Shown in pieces: positions 21,834 through 34,054 of a stretch of DNA of 39,673 nucleotides. Every line of letters begins with the position of its first letter. The stretch's first letter is position 1. This DNA is from Spinellus fusiger. Lineage: Eukaryota > Mucoromycota > Mucoromycetes > Mucorales > Phycomycetaceae. The translations under genes and the position numbers were made by a program. The notes under the pieces were generated by a model. That model saw nothing but the letters and a program-made list of their open reading frames with translations, was not told where the DNA came from and made no database searches. Location: NCBI GenBank assembly GCA_025094145.1, contig JALLLS010000149.1, positions 1-39,673 of the forward strand, in the 5' to 3' direction.

Positions 21834-21892
21834 TTGTAAACATACATCATAGTACTGTTATTCATAACATACATTCATACATTATAGAATCA

Positions 21893-23359
21893 TCAAGATG
21901 TTCTATTGTACCAAACAAGAAGCTCATCTCCTTCTTTGATATCTTGTTTAGTCCAGCAAATAACCTGATTCACTTGGTGTCCTTCTAAAAATACTACATT
22001 GGCCATGGATTCACATGTCTCATTCAGAAAGTGAAAAGGGCAGTACACAGGTCCATTGCTGTCTCGGTAAGGCTCTCCAATATCATCTGTAGCATCCAGA
22101 ATTGTATGACGGAACATCAGCGAATAGGCATCTGCTTTCCCCACACCTTGCTTCAATGATCCAAATTCATCCTCTGACATTGGCACACCAAAGTAAAGTC
22201 CAAGCGGCAAATGAGGTGGCAACGAACGTAGAGCAAACACACCCCTATCGCCCTCCACTCTGACTAAATCTCGCCATGACGTGGGAGTAGCATGCACAGA
22301 ATGCATAGGATGGGGGATGTAAGATGGACCTTGAGAGAAAGTCCCCATAGGTGTCATACTTGCACTGTCTTTCTCCGTGGAACAATGTCCACTGCCTTTG
22401 GAGAGGGATTGCAAAGAACGGCTAGCAATGAACTCGTCGAATTCTGTCATCTCTTTGTGTAGAGCAGGGTATGTGTCTTTTTTTGTCAGGGTACGGAAGT
22501 AAAAGGGCCAACTCTCCGTCACTAGTTTGTCTTCCCATGTACGGTATTCAGCACAGGCCTTTTCGAAACTGATGGGCTTATAGGCTAGGGTAAAGTGCAT
22601 GCATCGGCTGCCATGGGGTCTAAAAGGTATAAAATAGCCATCAATGTTGTTGGTAAGAATAGCAGAGGCAGAATTCATTGGAGTCTAAAAGGTGGTGTTA
22701 GCCACAGGAAAGAAAAAGAAAATAAAGAAAGACATTTTGCTTGTCTGCTCTGTTTCTTGTAATGATGGATGGGATGTGCTTTTATTGTTGATGTGTGGGT
22801 GGTGGTGTGGGTGTGTGGTTTGTATGGGGTCTGTTCTTCTATCTACTTGTAGTGTCATTACCTTGCCACGGAAGACTCTTGGCAAATCGCGCTCTTCGCT
22901 TATTTGCTTGTCAAGGTCAAGGGCTGCTTTGATAAGGTCGGTACGAGGTAGACTGTTGGAGGGGTGCTGTCTGAGTGCCAAAAACAGTAGGTAGGATTGG
23001 TTATGCCAACGAGGCTGGGAGAGACGCCCAGAAGAATAGCGTCGTGGTCGTTTGCAGTGTCCCAACTCTAGGGCAGAAGGAGACGAGGGAGACGAGGGTG
23101 CGGGCGGAGGTGTTTGGAGAGGTGGTGTCGTCTTCTTTTCCACAGAAGGTTGTTTATGGCGCTGGGTATGACTTCTCTTGACTCCAATTGTGGTTTTGAG
23201 CTCTAATGGTTTTGACTCATGACTGTCAACGAGTGAACTACTGTGGAGTGACCCCTGAAGAGATCTACTGCGATAATCAGTGGCGTCACGGGTCATGTCG
23301 TTTCCATGCAGCTTAATGGTCCTCACACTTGAATACGCCTGGCAAATAAGATTTGACAT
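21893..23359 (-). CDS. SET-domain protein
   Basis: Exons 23359-22862 and 22684-21893 (177-nt intron) give 429 aa. The N-terminal third is basic and Pro/Ser-rich (TPPLQTPPPAPSSPSSPS) and likely disordered, followed by a helical segment (RTDLIKAALDLDKQI). The C-terminal part is a SET/PR-type fold: RVEGDRGVFALRSLP (first SET strand), then PFHFLNETCESMANVVFLEG and ICWTKQDIKEGDELLVWY, equivalent to the core and post-core of SET lysine methyltransferases. The canonical NHS motif is replaced by LNETCES, so activity is uncertain. A role in protein or histone methylation is inferred from the fold only. Confidence 0.84.
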
Positions 23360-23709
23360 GCGAGTCTAGAGGGAAAATGAAGGGAGAAAAAAGAGAGAGA
23401 AAAAGAGAGAGAAAAAAAACAAGAAAAAAAAAAGATGATAATTATTATTATTAGGATAATTATAAGAGAGATAATAATAAAATGAAAAGGAGAGAGATAA
23501 ATTATTACTTATTATAACTTATAACTATCTTTTCCGTTATATAGAGTGCTCTTTATTACCAAACATCCTTCTTCTACACTGTGTTTAGGATTCTATTCTA
23601 CAGTGTAGGATTCTATTCTGACCCATCTCTAATAGACACCCATAAGAAGACTTCAGCCTAGACAGTATTCTTTAGATGCAATACACTTTGTTTATTCTTC
23701 TTTCATGTT
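23360..23709. other. Spacer between SET gene and FIS1
   Basis: Contains a GAGAGAAAAA-rich purine tract (23370-23425), AT-rich TAATTATTATT sequence, and a doubled motif TAGGATTCTATTCT (23586 and 23605). No gene seen. Confidence 0.55.
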
Positions 23710-24342
23710 CTATCTTGATCTTTTAACAATAGCAGTAACTAATGCTGCTCCAACTGCCAAAACACCGCTTACAATGGCAAGCCCAATGACTCCCTCTAAT
23801 GCAGCATCAGTAACCATTGGTGTGTGTATATATACACTCTCTTTCTGTAGGCAGATGGACTCATCACTCACCTGTAGATACTTTCTCATCGATTAACTTT
23901 CCCAATCCCAATGCCTGTTCATTGTTAGGCTCTAGCTTTTGCAGTTTTTGGTTGAAGCGTCGTGCTTCTGTGTAATTGGACAGCTTATAGTGTCCTAGGG
24001 CTATGAAATACAAACATTCACGCCTTCTCTCTGGATAGTCGGTGTATATTTCTGAAGAGACAAGGCGTCAGTTTTTATAGAAACAGGTGTAGCTTACCCG
24101 TCAACAACAAAAGCCCTAGCTCTGCATCCTGATGGTCTCTGCTACGAATCAACCCCCATGCGTAGTTAAACTTGGTCTGTACAGTGACAAACTCTCCTTC
24201 TTTAAGGTATTGTCTGCGCAGTACCTGACAATGGTGACTATGAAAACCAAGAAAAGAACTCTGTACACTCTATTACCTCGAGTTCTTCTTCACCAAGAGA
24301 CTTCTCTGCTTCTTGTACGGCAGGGGCTGACTTTGTTTTCAT
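23710..24342 (-). CDS. FIS1: Mitochondrial fission 1 protein Fis1
   Basis: Exons 24342-24277, 24224-24098, 24051-23872 and 23795-23710 give 152 aa, the typical Fis1 size. The TPR-like helices carry [38 protein letters not shown] and [16 protein letters not shown], matching fungal Fis1. The C-terminus is one hydrophobic helix ([20 protein letters not shown]) with a basic tail VKRSR, the tail anchor that places Fis1 in the outer mitochondrial membrane. It recruits the dynamin fission machinery through adaptors. The N-terminal arm is short, as in other fungi. Confidence 0.94.
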
Positions 24343-25447
<1,105 letters not shown>

Positions 25448-26845
25448 ATGCCACAAAAGATCGAAAGTGTTGCTGAACGGGAGGCATTTATTGCCAAGTT
25501 TGATAACTTCTTGTTTGACTGCGATGGTACTACTAAGAATTATATAGAAGAACAAGTGGACTCACTCTTTCTACTCTACTAGGAGTCCTCTGGGAAGGTG
25601 ACCACACATTTCCTGGTGTGATTGAAGCCATGCAGCAGATTCGTAGCTTAGGTAGGAGGATTCAGTCTTTTACTTTATCATGGACAAAAAGAACTATGTG
25701 AAATAAATGGGTATTTATTCTTGGCCACACTCTACCAGGCAAAAAAGTGCTCTTTGTCACCAACAATAGCACAAAGTCACGCTCTAGCTTTGTTGATAAA
25801 TTCACAAAACTTGGTATTGAGGCCAGTGTCGTAAGTCGATGGTCTTCTGCAGAGATAGAAAAACAGTCTATAGGAATAAGAGGAATAGGAATATCGAACT
25901 GATATTGGTATGTGCATTTAGAGTGAGGTGTTTAGTTCCGCAGTGGCTACAGCTGCTTATCTTAAGCACATTGTCCAATTTCCCGAGACAAAGAAAGTGT
26001 ATATTATTGGCATGGAAGGCATCAAGCATGAACTGGAAGCTGTCGGTATCAAGTGTTGTGGCGTAGATGTAAGGGGAATAACTGCATGAATGAATACATG
26101 TAAATATAAATATCTGTGTCTTTATCTGATAGGAAGACAATGGTGTATTTGACAATGAATCTGTCCAAAATGACCCAGATGTATGTAGTCAACCTTATGT
26201 AGATCGAATAACATATTATTTCTAGGTTGGGGCTGTTGTTGTTGGCTTGGACACCCAAGTAAACTATAAGAAATACAACAAAGCATTCACTTACCTTCGT
26301 CAAAACAACGGATGCCACTTTATCTTGACCAATGGAGACTCTACCTTCCCTACCCATGGAACACTGCAACCTGGTAATCTCTCTTCTCATTGATGTGTTT
26401 TATTGGAAGGCTTTTACTAATGTCCTAATCTCTAGGCGCTGGATCAATTGCTAGTCCTTTAATTAATGCTTTGAATAGAGAGCCAGATGTTGTTCTTGGA
26501 AAACCTGCTCAGAACATGATGGAAACTATACTTGCAGAGTAAGGGATCTTTGACTCAATCAATACCTTAACCTTACTGGATGATTAGACATAATCTAGAT
26601 CCTAAAAAGACGTGTATGATTGGCGACCGCCTGGATACAGACATTGAGTTTGGGCTTAAAGGTGGTATAGAAACATTATGTGTTCTTACAGGTAAAAATG
26701 TGTATTCAATTTTTATATATAGAAAGTAGGCTAATGAATAATTATTTTACTTATAGGTATTGCATCAGAACAAGATATTTTATCCCCTGAAAACTTAGTC
26801 AAGCCCACATACTACATCAGAGGCTTTGCAGATCTTGCTATTTAG
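25448..26845 (+). CDS. PHO13: Pho13-type HAD phosphatase (4-nitrophenylphosphatase / phosphoglycolate phosphatase)
   Basis: Nine exons, 25448-25526, 25583-25651, 25739-25830, 25922-26068, 26133-26180, 26226-26373, 26436-26538, 26588-26691 and 26757-26845, give 292 aa. HAD motif I is [15 protein letters not shown] (nucleophile and acid Asp), motif II is [12 protein letters not shown], the motif III Lys lies in [10 protein letters not shown], and motif IV is [15 protein letters not shown]2-type cap with [14 protein letters not shown] lies between motifs II and III. This enzyme group removes 2-phosphoglycolate and other toxic side products of glycolysis and needs Mg2+. Introns are all short GT-AG. 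Some exons contain in-frame continuation into introns, so splice predictors could mis-call it. Confidence 0.95.
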
Positions 26846-27239
26846 AACTTGTTATACTGAGATACTTACAGCTTAGAGTATTCGTTTTTATTAAGTGGGT
26901 GATGTAAAGTGACCCTCAATAAGTAGCCGATTTTTATTTTTATTTATTTTTATTTCATTTTTAAAAATAAAATTAATTCCGGGATATTTCTATATTAAAA
27001 AATAACATACGCTCTTCTTTTCCATGTTCACAATACTTCTTTTCTTGTAATGTCTAACTCATTCAGCACCATGAGCATCTTCACCAAGACCAACCTTGAA
27101 GAATTACTTTGACAAAAAGACCTTTCATTCATTCAGTCTATTAGTCAAGCCTCTTTTGATAAAGAAGAACATTGAACTTTGATTCTAGTGGGCCCATGGG
27201 CACATTAATTAGACTCATGAGCTATGGTAGGGAAATCAA
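26846..27239. other. AT-rich spacer
   Basis: 3' flank of the phosphatase gene, with a TTTTATTTTTATTT tract around 26930-26970. No gene seen. Its right end may belong to the decayed Tc1 element that follows. Confidence 0.5.
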
Positions 27240-27806
27240 AGTCATCAGGCATTATGGCACGACCTTTGAGTCTAAGAATTTCCTGAAAACAGGGAAGGTT
27301 GTAGGTGGTGGTGGTGTGGTGGTTGGGTTAATTTAACAATGAGATTGTTGGGAGATGGATCGTAGTGAAAGTTAGGATAGACTCCGAAAAGTATATCAAT
27401 GTCTTGGGAGAAGTCTACTGCCATAAACTTGAGCATCTCTATATCATACACTCTGGAGTCAGTTACCGCCTGCAAGAGGATAATGTAAGATACCATACGA
27501 GTAAAATAATTTAATTGGAAGGTAGTAAATGGTATAGTAATGACTCTTTACTGGCCCCCACAAAGTCTCAATCTCAATCTAATCGAGTATCTGTGGGTCC
27601 ATCTCAAGAGATTTATTAGGAAGGGCAGAAGGGTGTATATCACCAAGGAGAAGTTAAAGGCGGTCCTGATGGTGAGATGGGGTAAAACATCTAAAGAAGT
27701 GACAGATACCTCCATTATCAGCATGGGGCGGAGATATCATGTCATTGATTTAAGGATAGTGTCGTCTTTGATCTTAGGTATCAAAAGAAATCCAGACAGT
27801 TAAACG
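27240..27806 (+). pseudogene. Tc1-like transposase remnant
   Basis: The plus strand reads GGGGVVV (about 27300), YINVLGEVYCHKLEHL (27392-27439), LQEDNVRYHTSKII (27469-27510; the second catalytic Asp-Asn and His region) and PPQSLNLNLIEYLWVHLKR (from 27553; third acidic residue), separated by stops and frame changes. The last piece is open to TAA at 27801-27803. The minus-strand frame 27272-27496 is an antisense shadow. Related to the remnant at 21000-21430 in opposite orientation. Confidence 0.8.
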
Positions 27807-28266
27807 TGTAGTAGAACTCTCTTGTTTATTCATTCAATTGCGTACTTCTTTTATAATGTTTCTACGCACTACTTATGCTAACTTATGATATAATAATTAC
27901 ATCTTTCAGGGCGAGCTATCCTTTAGTCTAATTTCAACTGTTCACCTTTCTTTTTCCAGTTGGCTTCTTCACTAAAGATGTCATTATCTATAAAAGGAAA
28001 GTGACATCACGACAATAGCCACAATGTTTAATAAATTATCCATGGCTCTTTCCAACACCACCAAGCCACCACGTTCCACACTGCCACATTACCATTCATG
28101 ATTGAGAAAACAACGCCATGGAATGGCATTAATAAAAATATTACTGGCCCAAGGCCGTTTATTCATTGCCCTAATAAGGCACTTTGTTGTGTTCCGACTT
28201 CAATCCAAAGATTCTTCATGAATTGGTCAACATGAGTAGTGTGCTGTGACATTCATAATACTCTAT
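27807..28266. other. Spacer before LTR element
   Basis: AT-rich sequence without recognised gene; includes a CCACCAAGCCACCACG-type stretch near 28060. The base block CTAT at 28263-28266 is the presumed target-site copy of the LTR element. Confidence 0.5.
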
Positions 28267-28448
28267 TGTTGAGAATGTTGAGGAATTTGACCCACACATT
28301 CCAAGAGACATTGCTATTGTATAGATTATATTAATATATAATAATCTGAAAAGTATATAAGTAGTTGTAATTGTTGTAGTATAGAACTTTGAGAAATACA
28401 ACCTTTTTATTACCAAACACACCTTTTGTTCCTGGTCGTTTCTGAACA
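28267..28448 (+). repeat. 5' LTR
   Basis: Contains a TATA-like box (TATATAA, 28354-28360) and shares about 96% identity with the 3' LTR. Begins TG and ends CA. Confidence 0.92.
28354..28360 (+). promoter_or_regulatory. TATA-like box of 5' LTR
   Basis: TATATAA; a start site 25-35 bp downstream would fall around 28380-28392, just at GAGAAATA. The same box exists in the 3' LTR. Confidence 0.6.
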
Positions 28449-28458
28449 TTTATTTCTC
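28391..28458 (+). promoter_or_regulatory. Candidate self-priming pair (LTR GAGAAATA and post-LTR TATTTCTC)
   Basis: No tRNA-like primer binding site (usually starting TGG) follows the 5' LTR. Instead TATTTCTC at 28451-28458, two bases after the LTR, is the exact reverse complement of GAGAAATA at 28391-28398, near the predicted transcript start. With one bulged C the pairing extends by AAA. This is the arrangement of self-priming elements such as Tf1. Confidence 0.5.
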
Positions 28459-28489
28459 CAAATTATATTGAACACCTTTTTCAAAAAGA

Positions 28490-29245
28490 ATGAACACAGG
28501 CACTCACGACCTCTTCCAAAAACAAGCTCCAATTTTCTCTGGCACCATTTGCAATAAGCACACAGAAGCATGGGTCCAAGAAATGAAGAAGTGGAAGGGT
28601 GACTTATTTGACCTGGTAAGCAATCACCTCTCAATCAACCTAGTGGAGACCAAGTTGGAGGGACCAGCTGCCACTGCCATAGCCCACAAGGACTTTACCA
28701 ACCTGGATGAGCTCTATAGCTTCCTGAAGGACAGATTCCCCTGTTATTCTTTCCAATCAGAAATTCAGACTCAGCTGGAGGTTGGGAATCACTTTGGTGC
28801 CTTCACAGCCATTTCCTGTGTAGAAGAAGCAAGAAGACTCTATGCTCTCCTGGGACCTTCGAATGCCTCAGCCTACACAATGGCAAAGGCCATAAGTGCA
28901 TCCTTCCCAGAGATATGGGTATTCACCAGAACGGCCCCACTATGTGTAAAGTGCTCAAACTTTGAAGCAGTCCTGGAGATGTTTGAAGGGTTTGCAGAAA
29001 TGGCCCCTGCAGTCATTCCTAGACTCAAAAGGGGAAATGAAATCAAGAATTCCTCACAACAGGAACCCTGCTCTCAAAGGCAGGACACACAAGCAGCACA
29101 TGGCCAAAGGCCTATCTCAGGAAGGAGGAGAAACAGGGAAAATGGAGGCTGATACCTGGAGGTAGAGAAGTGCATGGAGGCTCAGCAAAAGCAGATCCAG
29201 ACTCTGATCTCCCAGCTCAGCAAGTTGAGCTTGGGAAAAGATTAA
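28490..29245 (+). pseudogene. gag-like protein of LTR element
   Basis: An open frame of 220 codons from ATG 28490 ends at TGA 29150-29152. The same frame continues to TAA 29243-29245 through EAQQKQIQTLISQLSKL, a short coiled coil typical of Gag tails, so the first stop is probably a mutation. The body has a capsid-like helical composition (WVQEMKKWKGDLFDLV; FTNLDELYSFLKDRFP). No zinc knuckle is visible. Confidence 0.75.
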
Positions 29246-32200
29246 GTGGTACACACATACCCTTACCACTAGTTGTAGGCTCTATCATTGAAAATAAACA
29301 AGGAACTACAAATAGTGGTTGTATGTATTGCACACATAAGAGAAAACATTTATCACATTGGGTGACCTTGCCAGATACCCTCATTGGCAAAAAGGTGATA
29401 CCTGCAGTGGCTGACCAAGGAGCTGCCACAAACCTTATCACTAAAGAAGCTGCAGATTGCTTGGGTCTATGTGTACAAACCAAAGCACCACCAAGGCTCC
29501 AATCACTGTGGAACAACAAACCCTACACCACCTTAGGAAGTACAAATGCCAAGGTAAAAGTAAATGGTTGCCCTGCAAAATGGGTAAAGCGTGCAGTAGT
29601 GGGATTCAAGACAGAATGGGAGCTGCTACTAGGATCCAAGACATTAGATGGCATGGGTTTCCTCCTGAAAAGCTCTGCTGTTGAAAAACAACACAAGTCA
29701 AAGTCCACCTATGACATGGCTCTTGAATCAGAAGATGAATCAGGAAGAATCTTAGACCAAGAAAAGACACCAGTAGTCCAAAGAAAGATGCAGATTTCCC
29801 TGGGACTCCCTGAGGATTTCTTTAGACCTCAGGTGGATGAAGATTTTGAAAAGTACAATGCTATGTACCCCAGTGTGGACAGACAGGACATCTCTGAGAG
29901 ACTAGTGTCCCATTGCAATGAAAAAACTAACAAAGTACTACTTGATGCACTACTCCCACATTGTGCTGCTCTAAGAGAATATCCCAGTGGATGCCCCCCA
30001 CCAGCAGCATATGCACCAATAATCCTCCCTATGAAACCAGAAGCTAAACTACTGTATGTGGTTCAACATACACTCAGTGGGGCAGCCTATGAATCCAGAG
30101 AAACATTTGTCAAGCCCCGCCTACAATATGGCATTGATGAGCCCAGCAGAGTACACACACAAGTGCCTATTTTCTCTGTAGAGAAACCAGGCACCACAGA
30201 CCAAAGAGTGCTTTTTGATGACAGTTCAAACAGTACCATTAATATGGAAAAGATAGGCCTACAACTACCTACTCCTATGGAGCGCACTCTCTTTGCAAGA
30301 GGAGCCAAAGTTATTACCTCACTGGATCTTGCCTCTTTTTTCACAGCTATAAGACTGGATCAGACAGTAAGGGACTTTTGGACATTTGACAGAGGAAGTG
30401 TTGGAAAATTGAGAACTAGGAGACTAGTGCAAGGAAATTCTGAATCACCAGCAATTGCACAAGCTTTCCTACAACATGTGTTATCAAAAGCCCACAATCT
30501 GTCAAACAAACTCTTGATCTACATCAATAACATCTACCTGAAGTCAACAACTGAAGACATTGCAGAACACATCCAAGACATCAGTGAAGTTGTTCACTGC
30601 CTAGCCAAAGCTAACCTCTTCATCAACATGAAGAAAAGCATATTCTTTGGAAAAACTGACATAGCAATGCTAGGATGTGAATAGAGTAGCAATGAAGACT
30701 GGAAGGTACCAGATCATAGAATCCAACACCTCTTGTTGTTAGAAATGCCAGAGACAGTAAAAGGAATCCAAAGAATGTGCAGAGGGATCAATGCCATCAG
30801 TGAATATCTCCCATGGTCCCAGTCCATACTGCTCCCCTTCTATGAGATGATTGGAAAGAAGAAGTGCTTAAGCAAAGACAACAAAAATTCCCTCAGACCA
30901 AACTGGGAGGTGTTGATGAGAGCCCTCACAGATACAAAGCATTTGGTAGTGCCACAACCTGGTGCACCCTTGACACTATGCATGGATGCTGCCAAATCTG
31001 GTATTGGAGCAGTGCTACTAACTCACCATACTGACAACCAAGAGGACGTAGTTCCCATGGCATACTATTTAAAAGCATTTGATGGAGCCCAGGGTAGTAG
31101 GCATCCAGGTTGGAGAGAGGCATACAGAATGGTGGCTGCTGTAAACCACTTCTACCCATACTTAGATGGGTGCATAAACCTAATTATTGAAACTGATGCC
31201 ACCACAGCTCTTGGCCTCTTTACACACACAAAAAAACACTGCAGGGATGATTTATCCTGTTTCAGAGCAGAGCTTAGCAGTCTAGGCATTCAACAACATA
31301 TGGTGATCCATTGTTTGGGAGAATCACAACTTACCACAGACTGGCTCTCTTGTGTATTGGACAAAATAAGAATGCCTAAGAAAAAGAAAAGTAAAGATAC
31401 AGAAGGGATCATTGGAGCCTTTGGAGTTGAACAATCCACTCAGATTGGAATTGAGTTAGGAGAGATAGTATCATGGGATGATGAGGACAACACAGATGAT
31501 AAAGGGGACTCTGACTATGAACCTGAAGAAGAAGAAAACAAAGAAGAAAGTGATGAAGAGAAAGAAGAGGAGCTAAAAGACATTGAGATGCACAGCACAT
31601 CCAAAGATGAGTTCATGTATGAAGGTGATCCAGAGGGAACTCTATCCTATCATGCAGCTGCCTTGGAAGACATAATGGAGCCATATGGCCTAGTACCTGA
31701 CACTGAAAACGACCCAACCATCCAGAGATGGATAAAGCTGATAGAACTTTGCAAAACTTTGGAGACAGGTCCCACTCCAGACATGGAAGAAGTAAAAAAC
31801 ATGAAGATCATCAATGGTGTGCTACAACACCATGTGACTACACACACTATTGGATCTCTGGGGACTTGGGTGCCTGTACTTACTAGAAGCTTAACCAGGA
31901 GCTGGACAAAGGACACCCATAGAAAGCTGGCTCATCCAGGTATCACTAGAATGTCTACTTATGTCAAAGAAAGAGTGTGGTGTGAAGGATTACAGAGTCT
32001 GGTTGAGAAGGTAGTGAAGTTGTGTCATGTCTGTCAAATGAGTACAATCCAGCAGAGAACATACACACCAATGAGCACCTCTGCCACCTCTGAAGCACAT
32101 GATCACATATACATTGATCTCTTATATGTTGGAAATGATGAAGATGTAGAAACAGATGCCCTTATAGTAACTGACTCTACCAGTGGATATTATGAAGTAT

Positions 32201-33503
32201 ATCCTATAATGGATATGAACTCAACATATGTTATCAGAGCCTTGCAGACAAACTGGTTTGCTAGACATGGAGTCCCCTTGAAACTCACAAGTGACAATGG
32301 CAGACAATTCATCTCCAATGAGTTTGTAGACTTTCTAGAAAAGAAGGATATCCTGCACATATGTGCCTCTGCAATGCACCCACAGTCAGAACTAGCCAAA
32401 ATTGCTGTAAAACTATTCAAAGACAAGTTGAGAAGATTGAAGATTGAAGATCCTGAATCAAAAGGATGGACTCAGCATATTCCCCACATAGTGGCTTCTC
32501 ATGCCCATACAGTTTCAGCAGCTCTAAGGTGTACACCCTATGAACATTTCTATGCCACCTCTTCTCTGGAGTCAGAAAGACCAAGAGTGTTAGTCCACAG
32601 AGATGACAAAGACAAAATCAAAGTGCTAGAACAAAGGATTGCAGAGACTACAACTGAGCAGAGAGCAATGTCCAGAAGAAAGGCATTGGAAAGAGCCAAC
32701 AAGAACATAAAAGCCAGATGGTTCCAACCTGGTGAATGGGTCTTGGTAAAGGTGTTACCAAAGGCTTCTAACATATCAAAACAGTGGGAAAGAAGGGCAG
32801 GTCCATACCAGGTGATAGCCAGGTACAAAACAGTGTACTCTTTACATGACAAAGAAGGTATACCACTGGTGAAGAACTACCACAGTGATAGACTAATGTC
32901 ATACCACTGGGATGAAGAAAGTCTGGTACAGCTAAGAGACTCCCAAGCTCCTGACCAAGAACATGTTGAAGACACCCATAATACAGGCAGTAACCAAGAC
33001 AGTCTGGAAGAACAGTTAGATGATGTATTGCCAGAAGAACAAGAAGTCCATAAAGAACAGGAAGTCCATGAAGAACAGGAAGTCCATGAAGAAAGGGAAA
33101 TGCCAAGAGAAACATTGGAAGAACAGCAGCAAGAGCCACAGCAAGATGTAGGCAAAGAAGCTCATGGGATGCTTCCATCAAATGAGACAGAAGAACTAGA
33201 ACCTGCTGGCCCTGACTTGCCTGAAAATTCTGAGACAGCAATAGCCCAGGCAATCTATTACTTGGGCACAAGTTTCTATGGATGGAAAAGAACAAAGACA
33301 GTAAGGTGGCTAGAATCACAAGGCCAAGAGGCAACTGCACAGGAAAGGGGTTTGAATATGAGAGTCCCCCTCTGAGGCCTACAAGAAGACAAAGGATACA
33401 AGAAGACAATGACTATGAAGATGACAATGCACAAAGCCTGGAGTATGTTGAGAATGTTGAGGATCTTGACCTGCACATTCCAAGAGACATTGCTATTGTA
33501 TAG
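29170..33503 (+). pseudogene. pol-like polyprotein (PR-RT-RH-IN) of LTR element, broken
   Basis: One frame is open from 29170 to TAG 30682-30684 and again from 30733 to 33375. Protease: VADQGAATNLIT (D-x-G-A). Reverse transcriptase: ITSLDLASFFTAIRLD, then YINN at 30520-30531 where the family has YxDD. RNase H: LCMDAAKSGIGAVLL. Integrase: an HHCC zinc finger (HRKLAHPG ... CHVCQ), IDLLYVG and SDNGRQF with two catalytic Asp; the third acidic position reads SELAKIAV in a block that usually has Glu before Arg. After about 33340 the natural tail (PPLRPTRRQRIQED) continues one frame over and ends at 33503 inside the 3' LTR. An acidic, Glu-rich linker lies near 31490-31600. Confidence 0.88.
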
Positions 33504-33627
33504 ATTATATTAATATATAATAATCTGAAAAGTATATAAGTAGTTGTAATTGTTATAGTATAGAACTTTGAGAAATACAACCTTTTTATTACCAAACACA
33601 CCTCTTGTTCCTGGTTGTTTCTGAACA
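33446..33627 (+). repeat. 3' LTR
   Basis: Direct copy of 28267-28448 with about seven substitutions and no indels. Followed by CTAT target duplication. The first 58 bases are also the end of the pol-tail frame. Confidence 0.92.
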
Positions 33628-34054
33628 CTATGAAAGCTTGAGTGCACACAAGTACCATAGTACATTTCTGTATCATCTCACTGATTGGTTGTAACTACAA
33701 ATCAACCTTCTAAGCTCAAATTATTATTGGACACATAATGAGCTGCCTTCATCTATAAATCCTTAGTGGATTAAATAAGACCTATCAAAGGCAATTAAAA
33801 GTGAAGACATAATAGATGGCTCTATAATGGTGTGCTTATTCAATGAACCAACCATAAGGCTTCAACATGTAGTCTACCATTAGGTAGAACACCTACACCA
33901 ACCATAAAGCTACACCTATGTAAACTACCATAGGATAAATCATCTACACCAACCATATGGTTGCATCTATCAATAAGCTATGCCATGGACTAATCATTAA
34001 CTACCAAAAGGTAGAATGCCACTGAAGGATAAGCACCCACAAAAAGTATAAATA
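33628..34054. other. Spacer with degenerate ACCAACCATA repeats, between LTR element and LINE
   Basis: Around 33845-33965 the block CTACACCAACCATA (first copy GAACCAACCATA) recurs about three times with intervening TAGTCTACCAT/GTAAACTACCATAGG segments, spacing roughly 50-60 bp. May be 5' UTR repeats (monomers) of the LINE. No gene seen. Confidence 0.5.

Larger units (their letters stand above)
21431..21892. other. Spacer with microsatellites downstream of SET gene
   Basis: Contains an A run followed by about 13 CA units (21634-21661) and a TTATACTTA-type nonamer tract (21766-21832). No gene seen. Confidence 0.6.
28267..33627 (+). mobile_element. Ty3/gypsy-like LTR retrotransposon, complete but dead
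   Basis: Two direct 182-bp LTRs (28267-28448 and 33446-33627) start TGTTG and end AACA, and are flanked by the 4-bp duplication CTAT (28263-28266 and 33628-33631). The interior carries gag and pol in order protease, reverse transcriptase, RNase H, integrase, the Ty3/gypsy order. The LTRs differ at about 7 of 182 positions, so insertion is not recent. Coding is broken by at least two stops and a frameshift, and the reverse transcriptase active site is mutated. Confidence 0.93.

Noticed and set aside
32768..33409. 213-aa minus-strand frame within the LTR element
   Set aside because: Antisense of the Glu/Gln-rich pol tail; coding evidence is on the plus strand.
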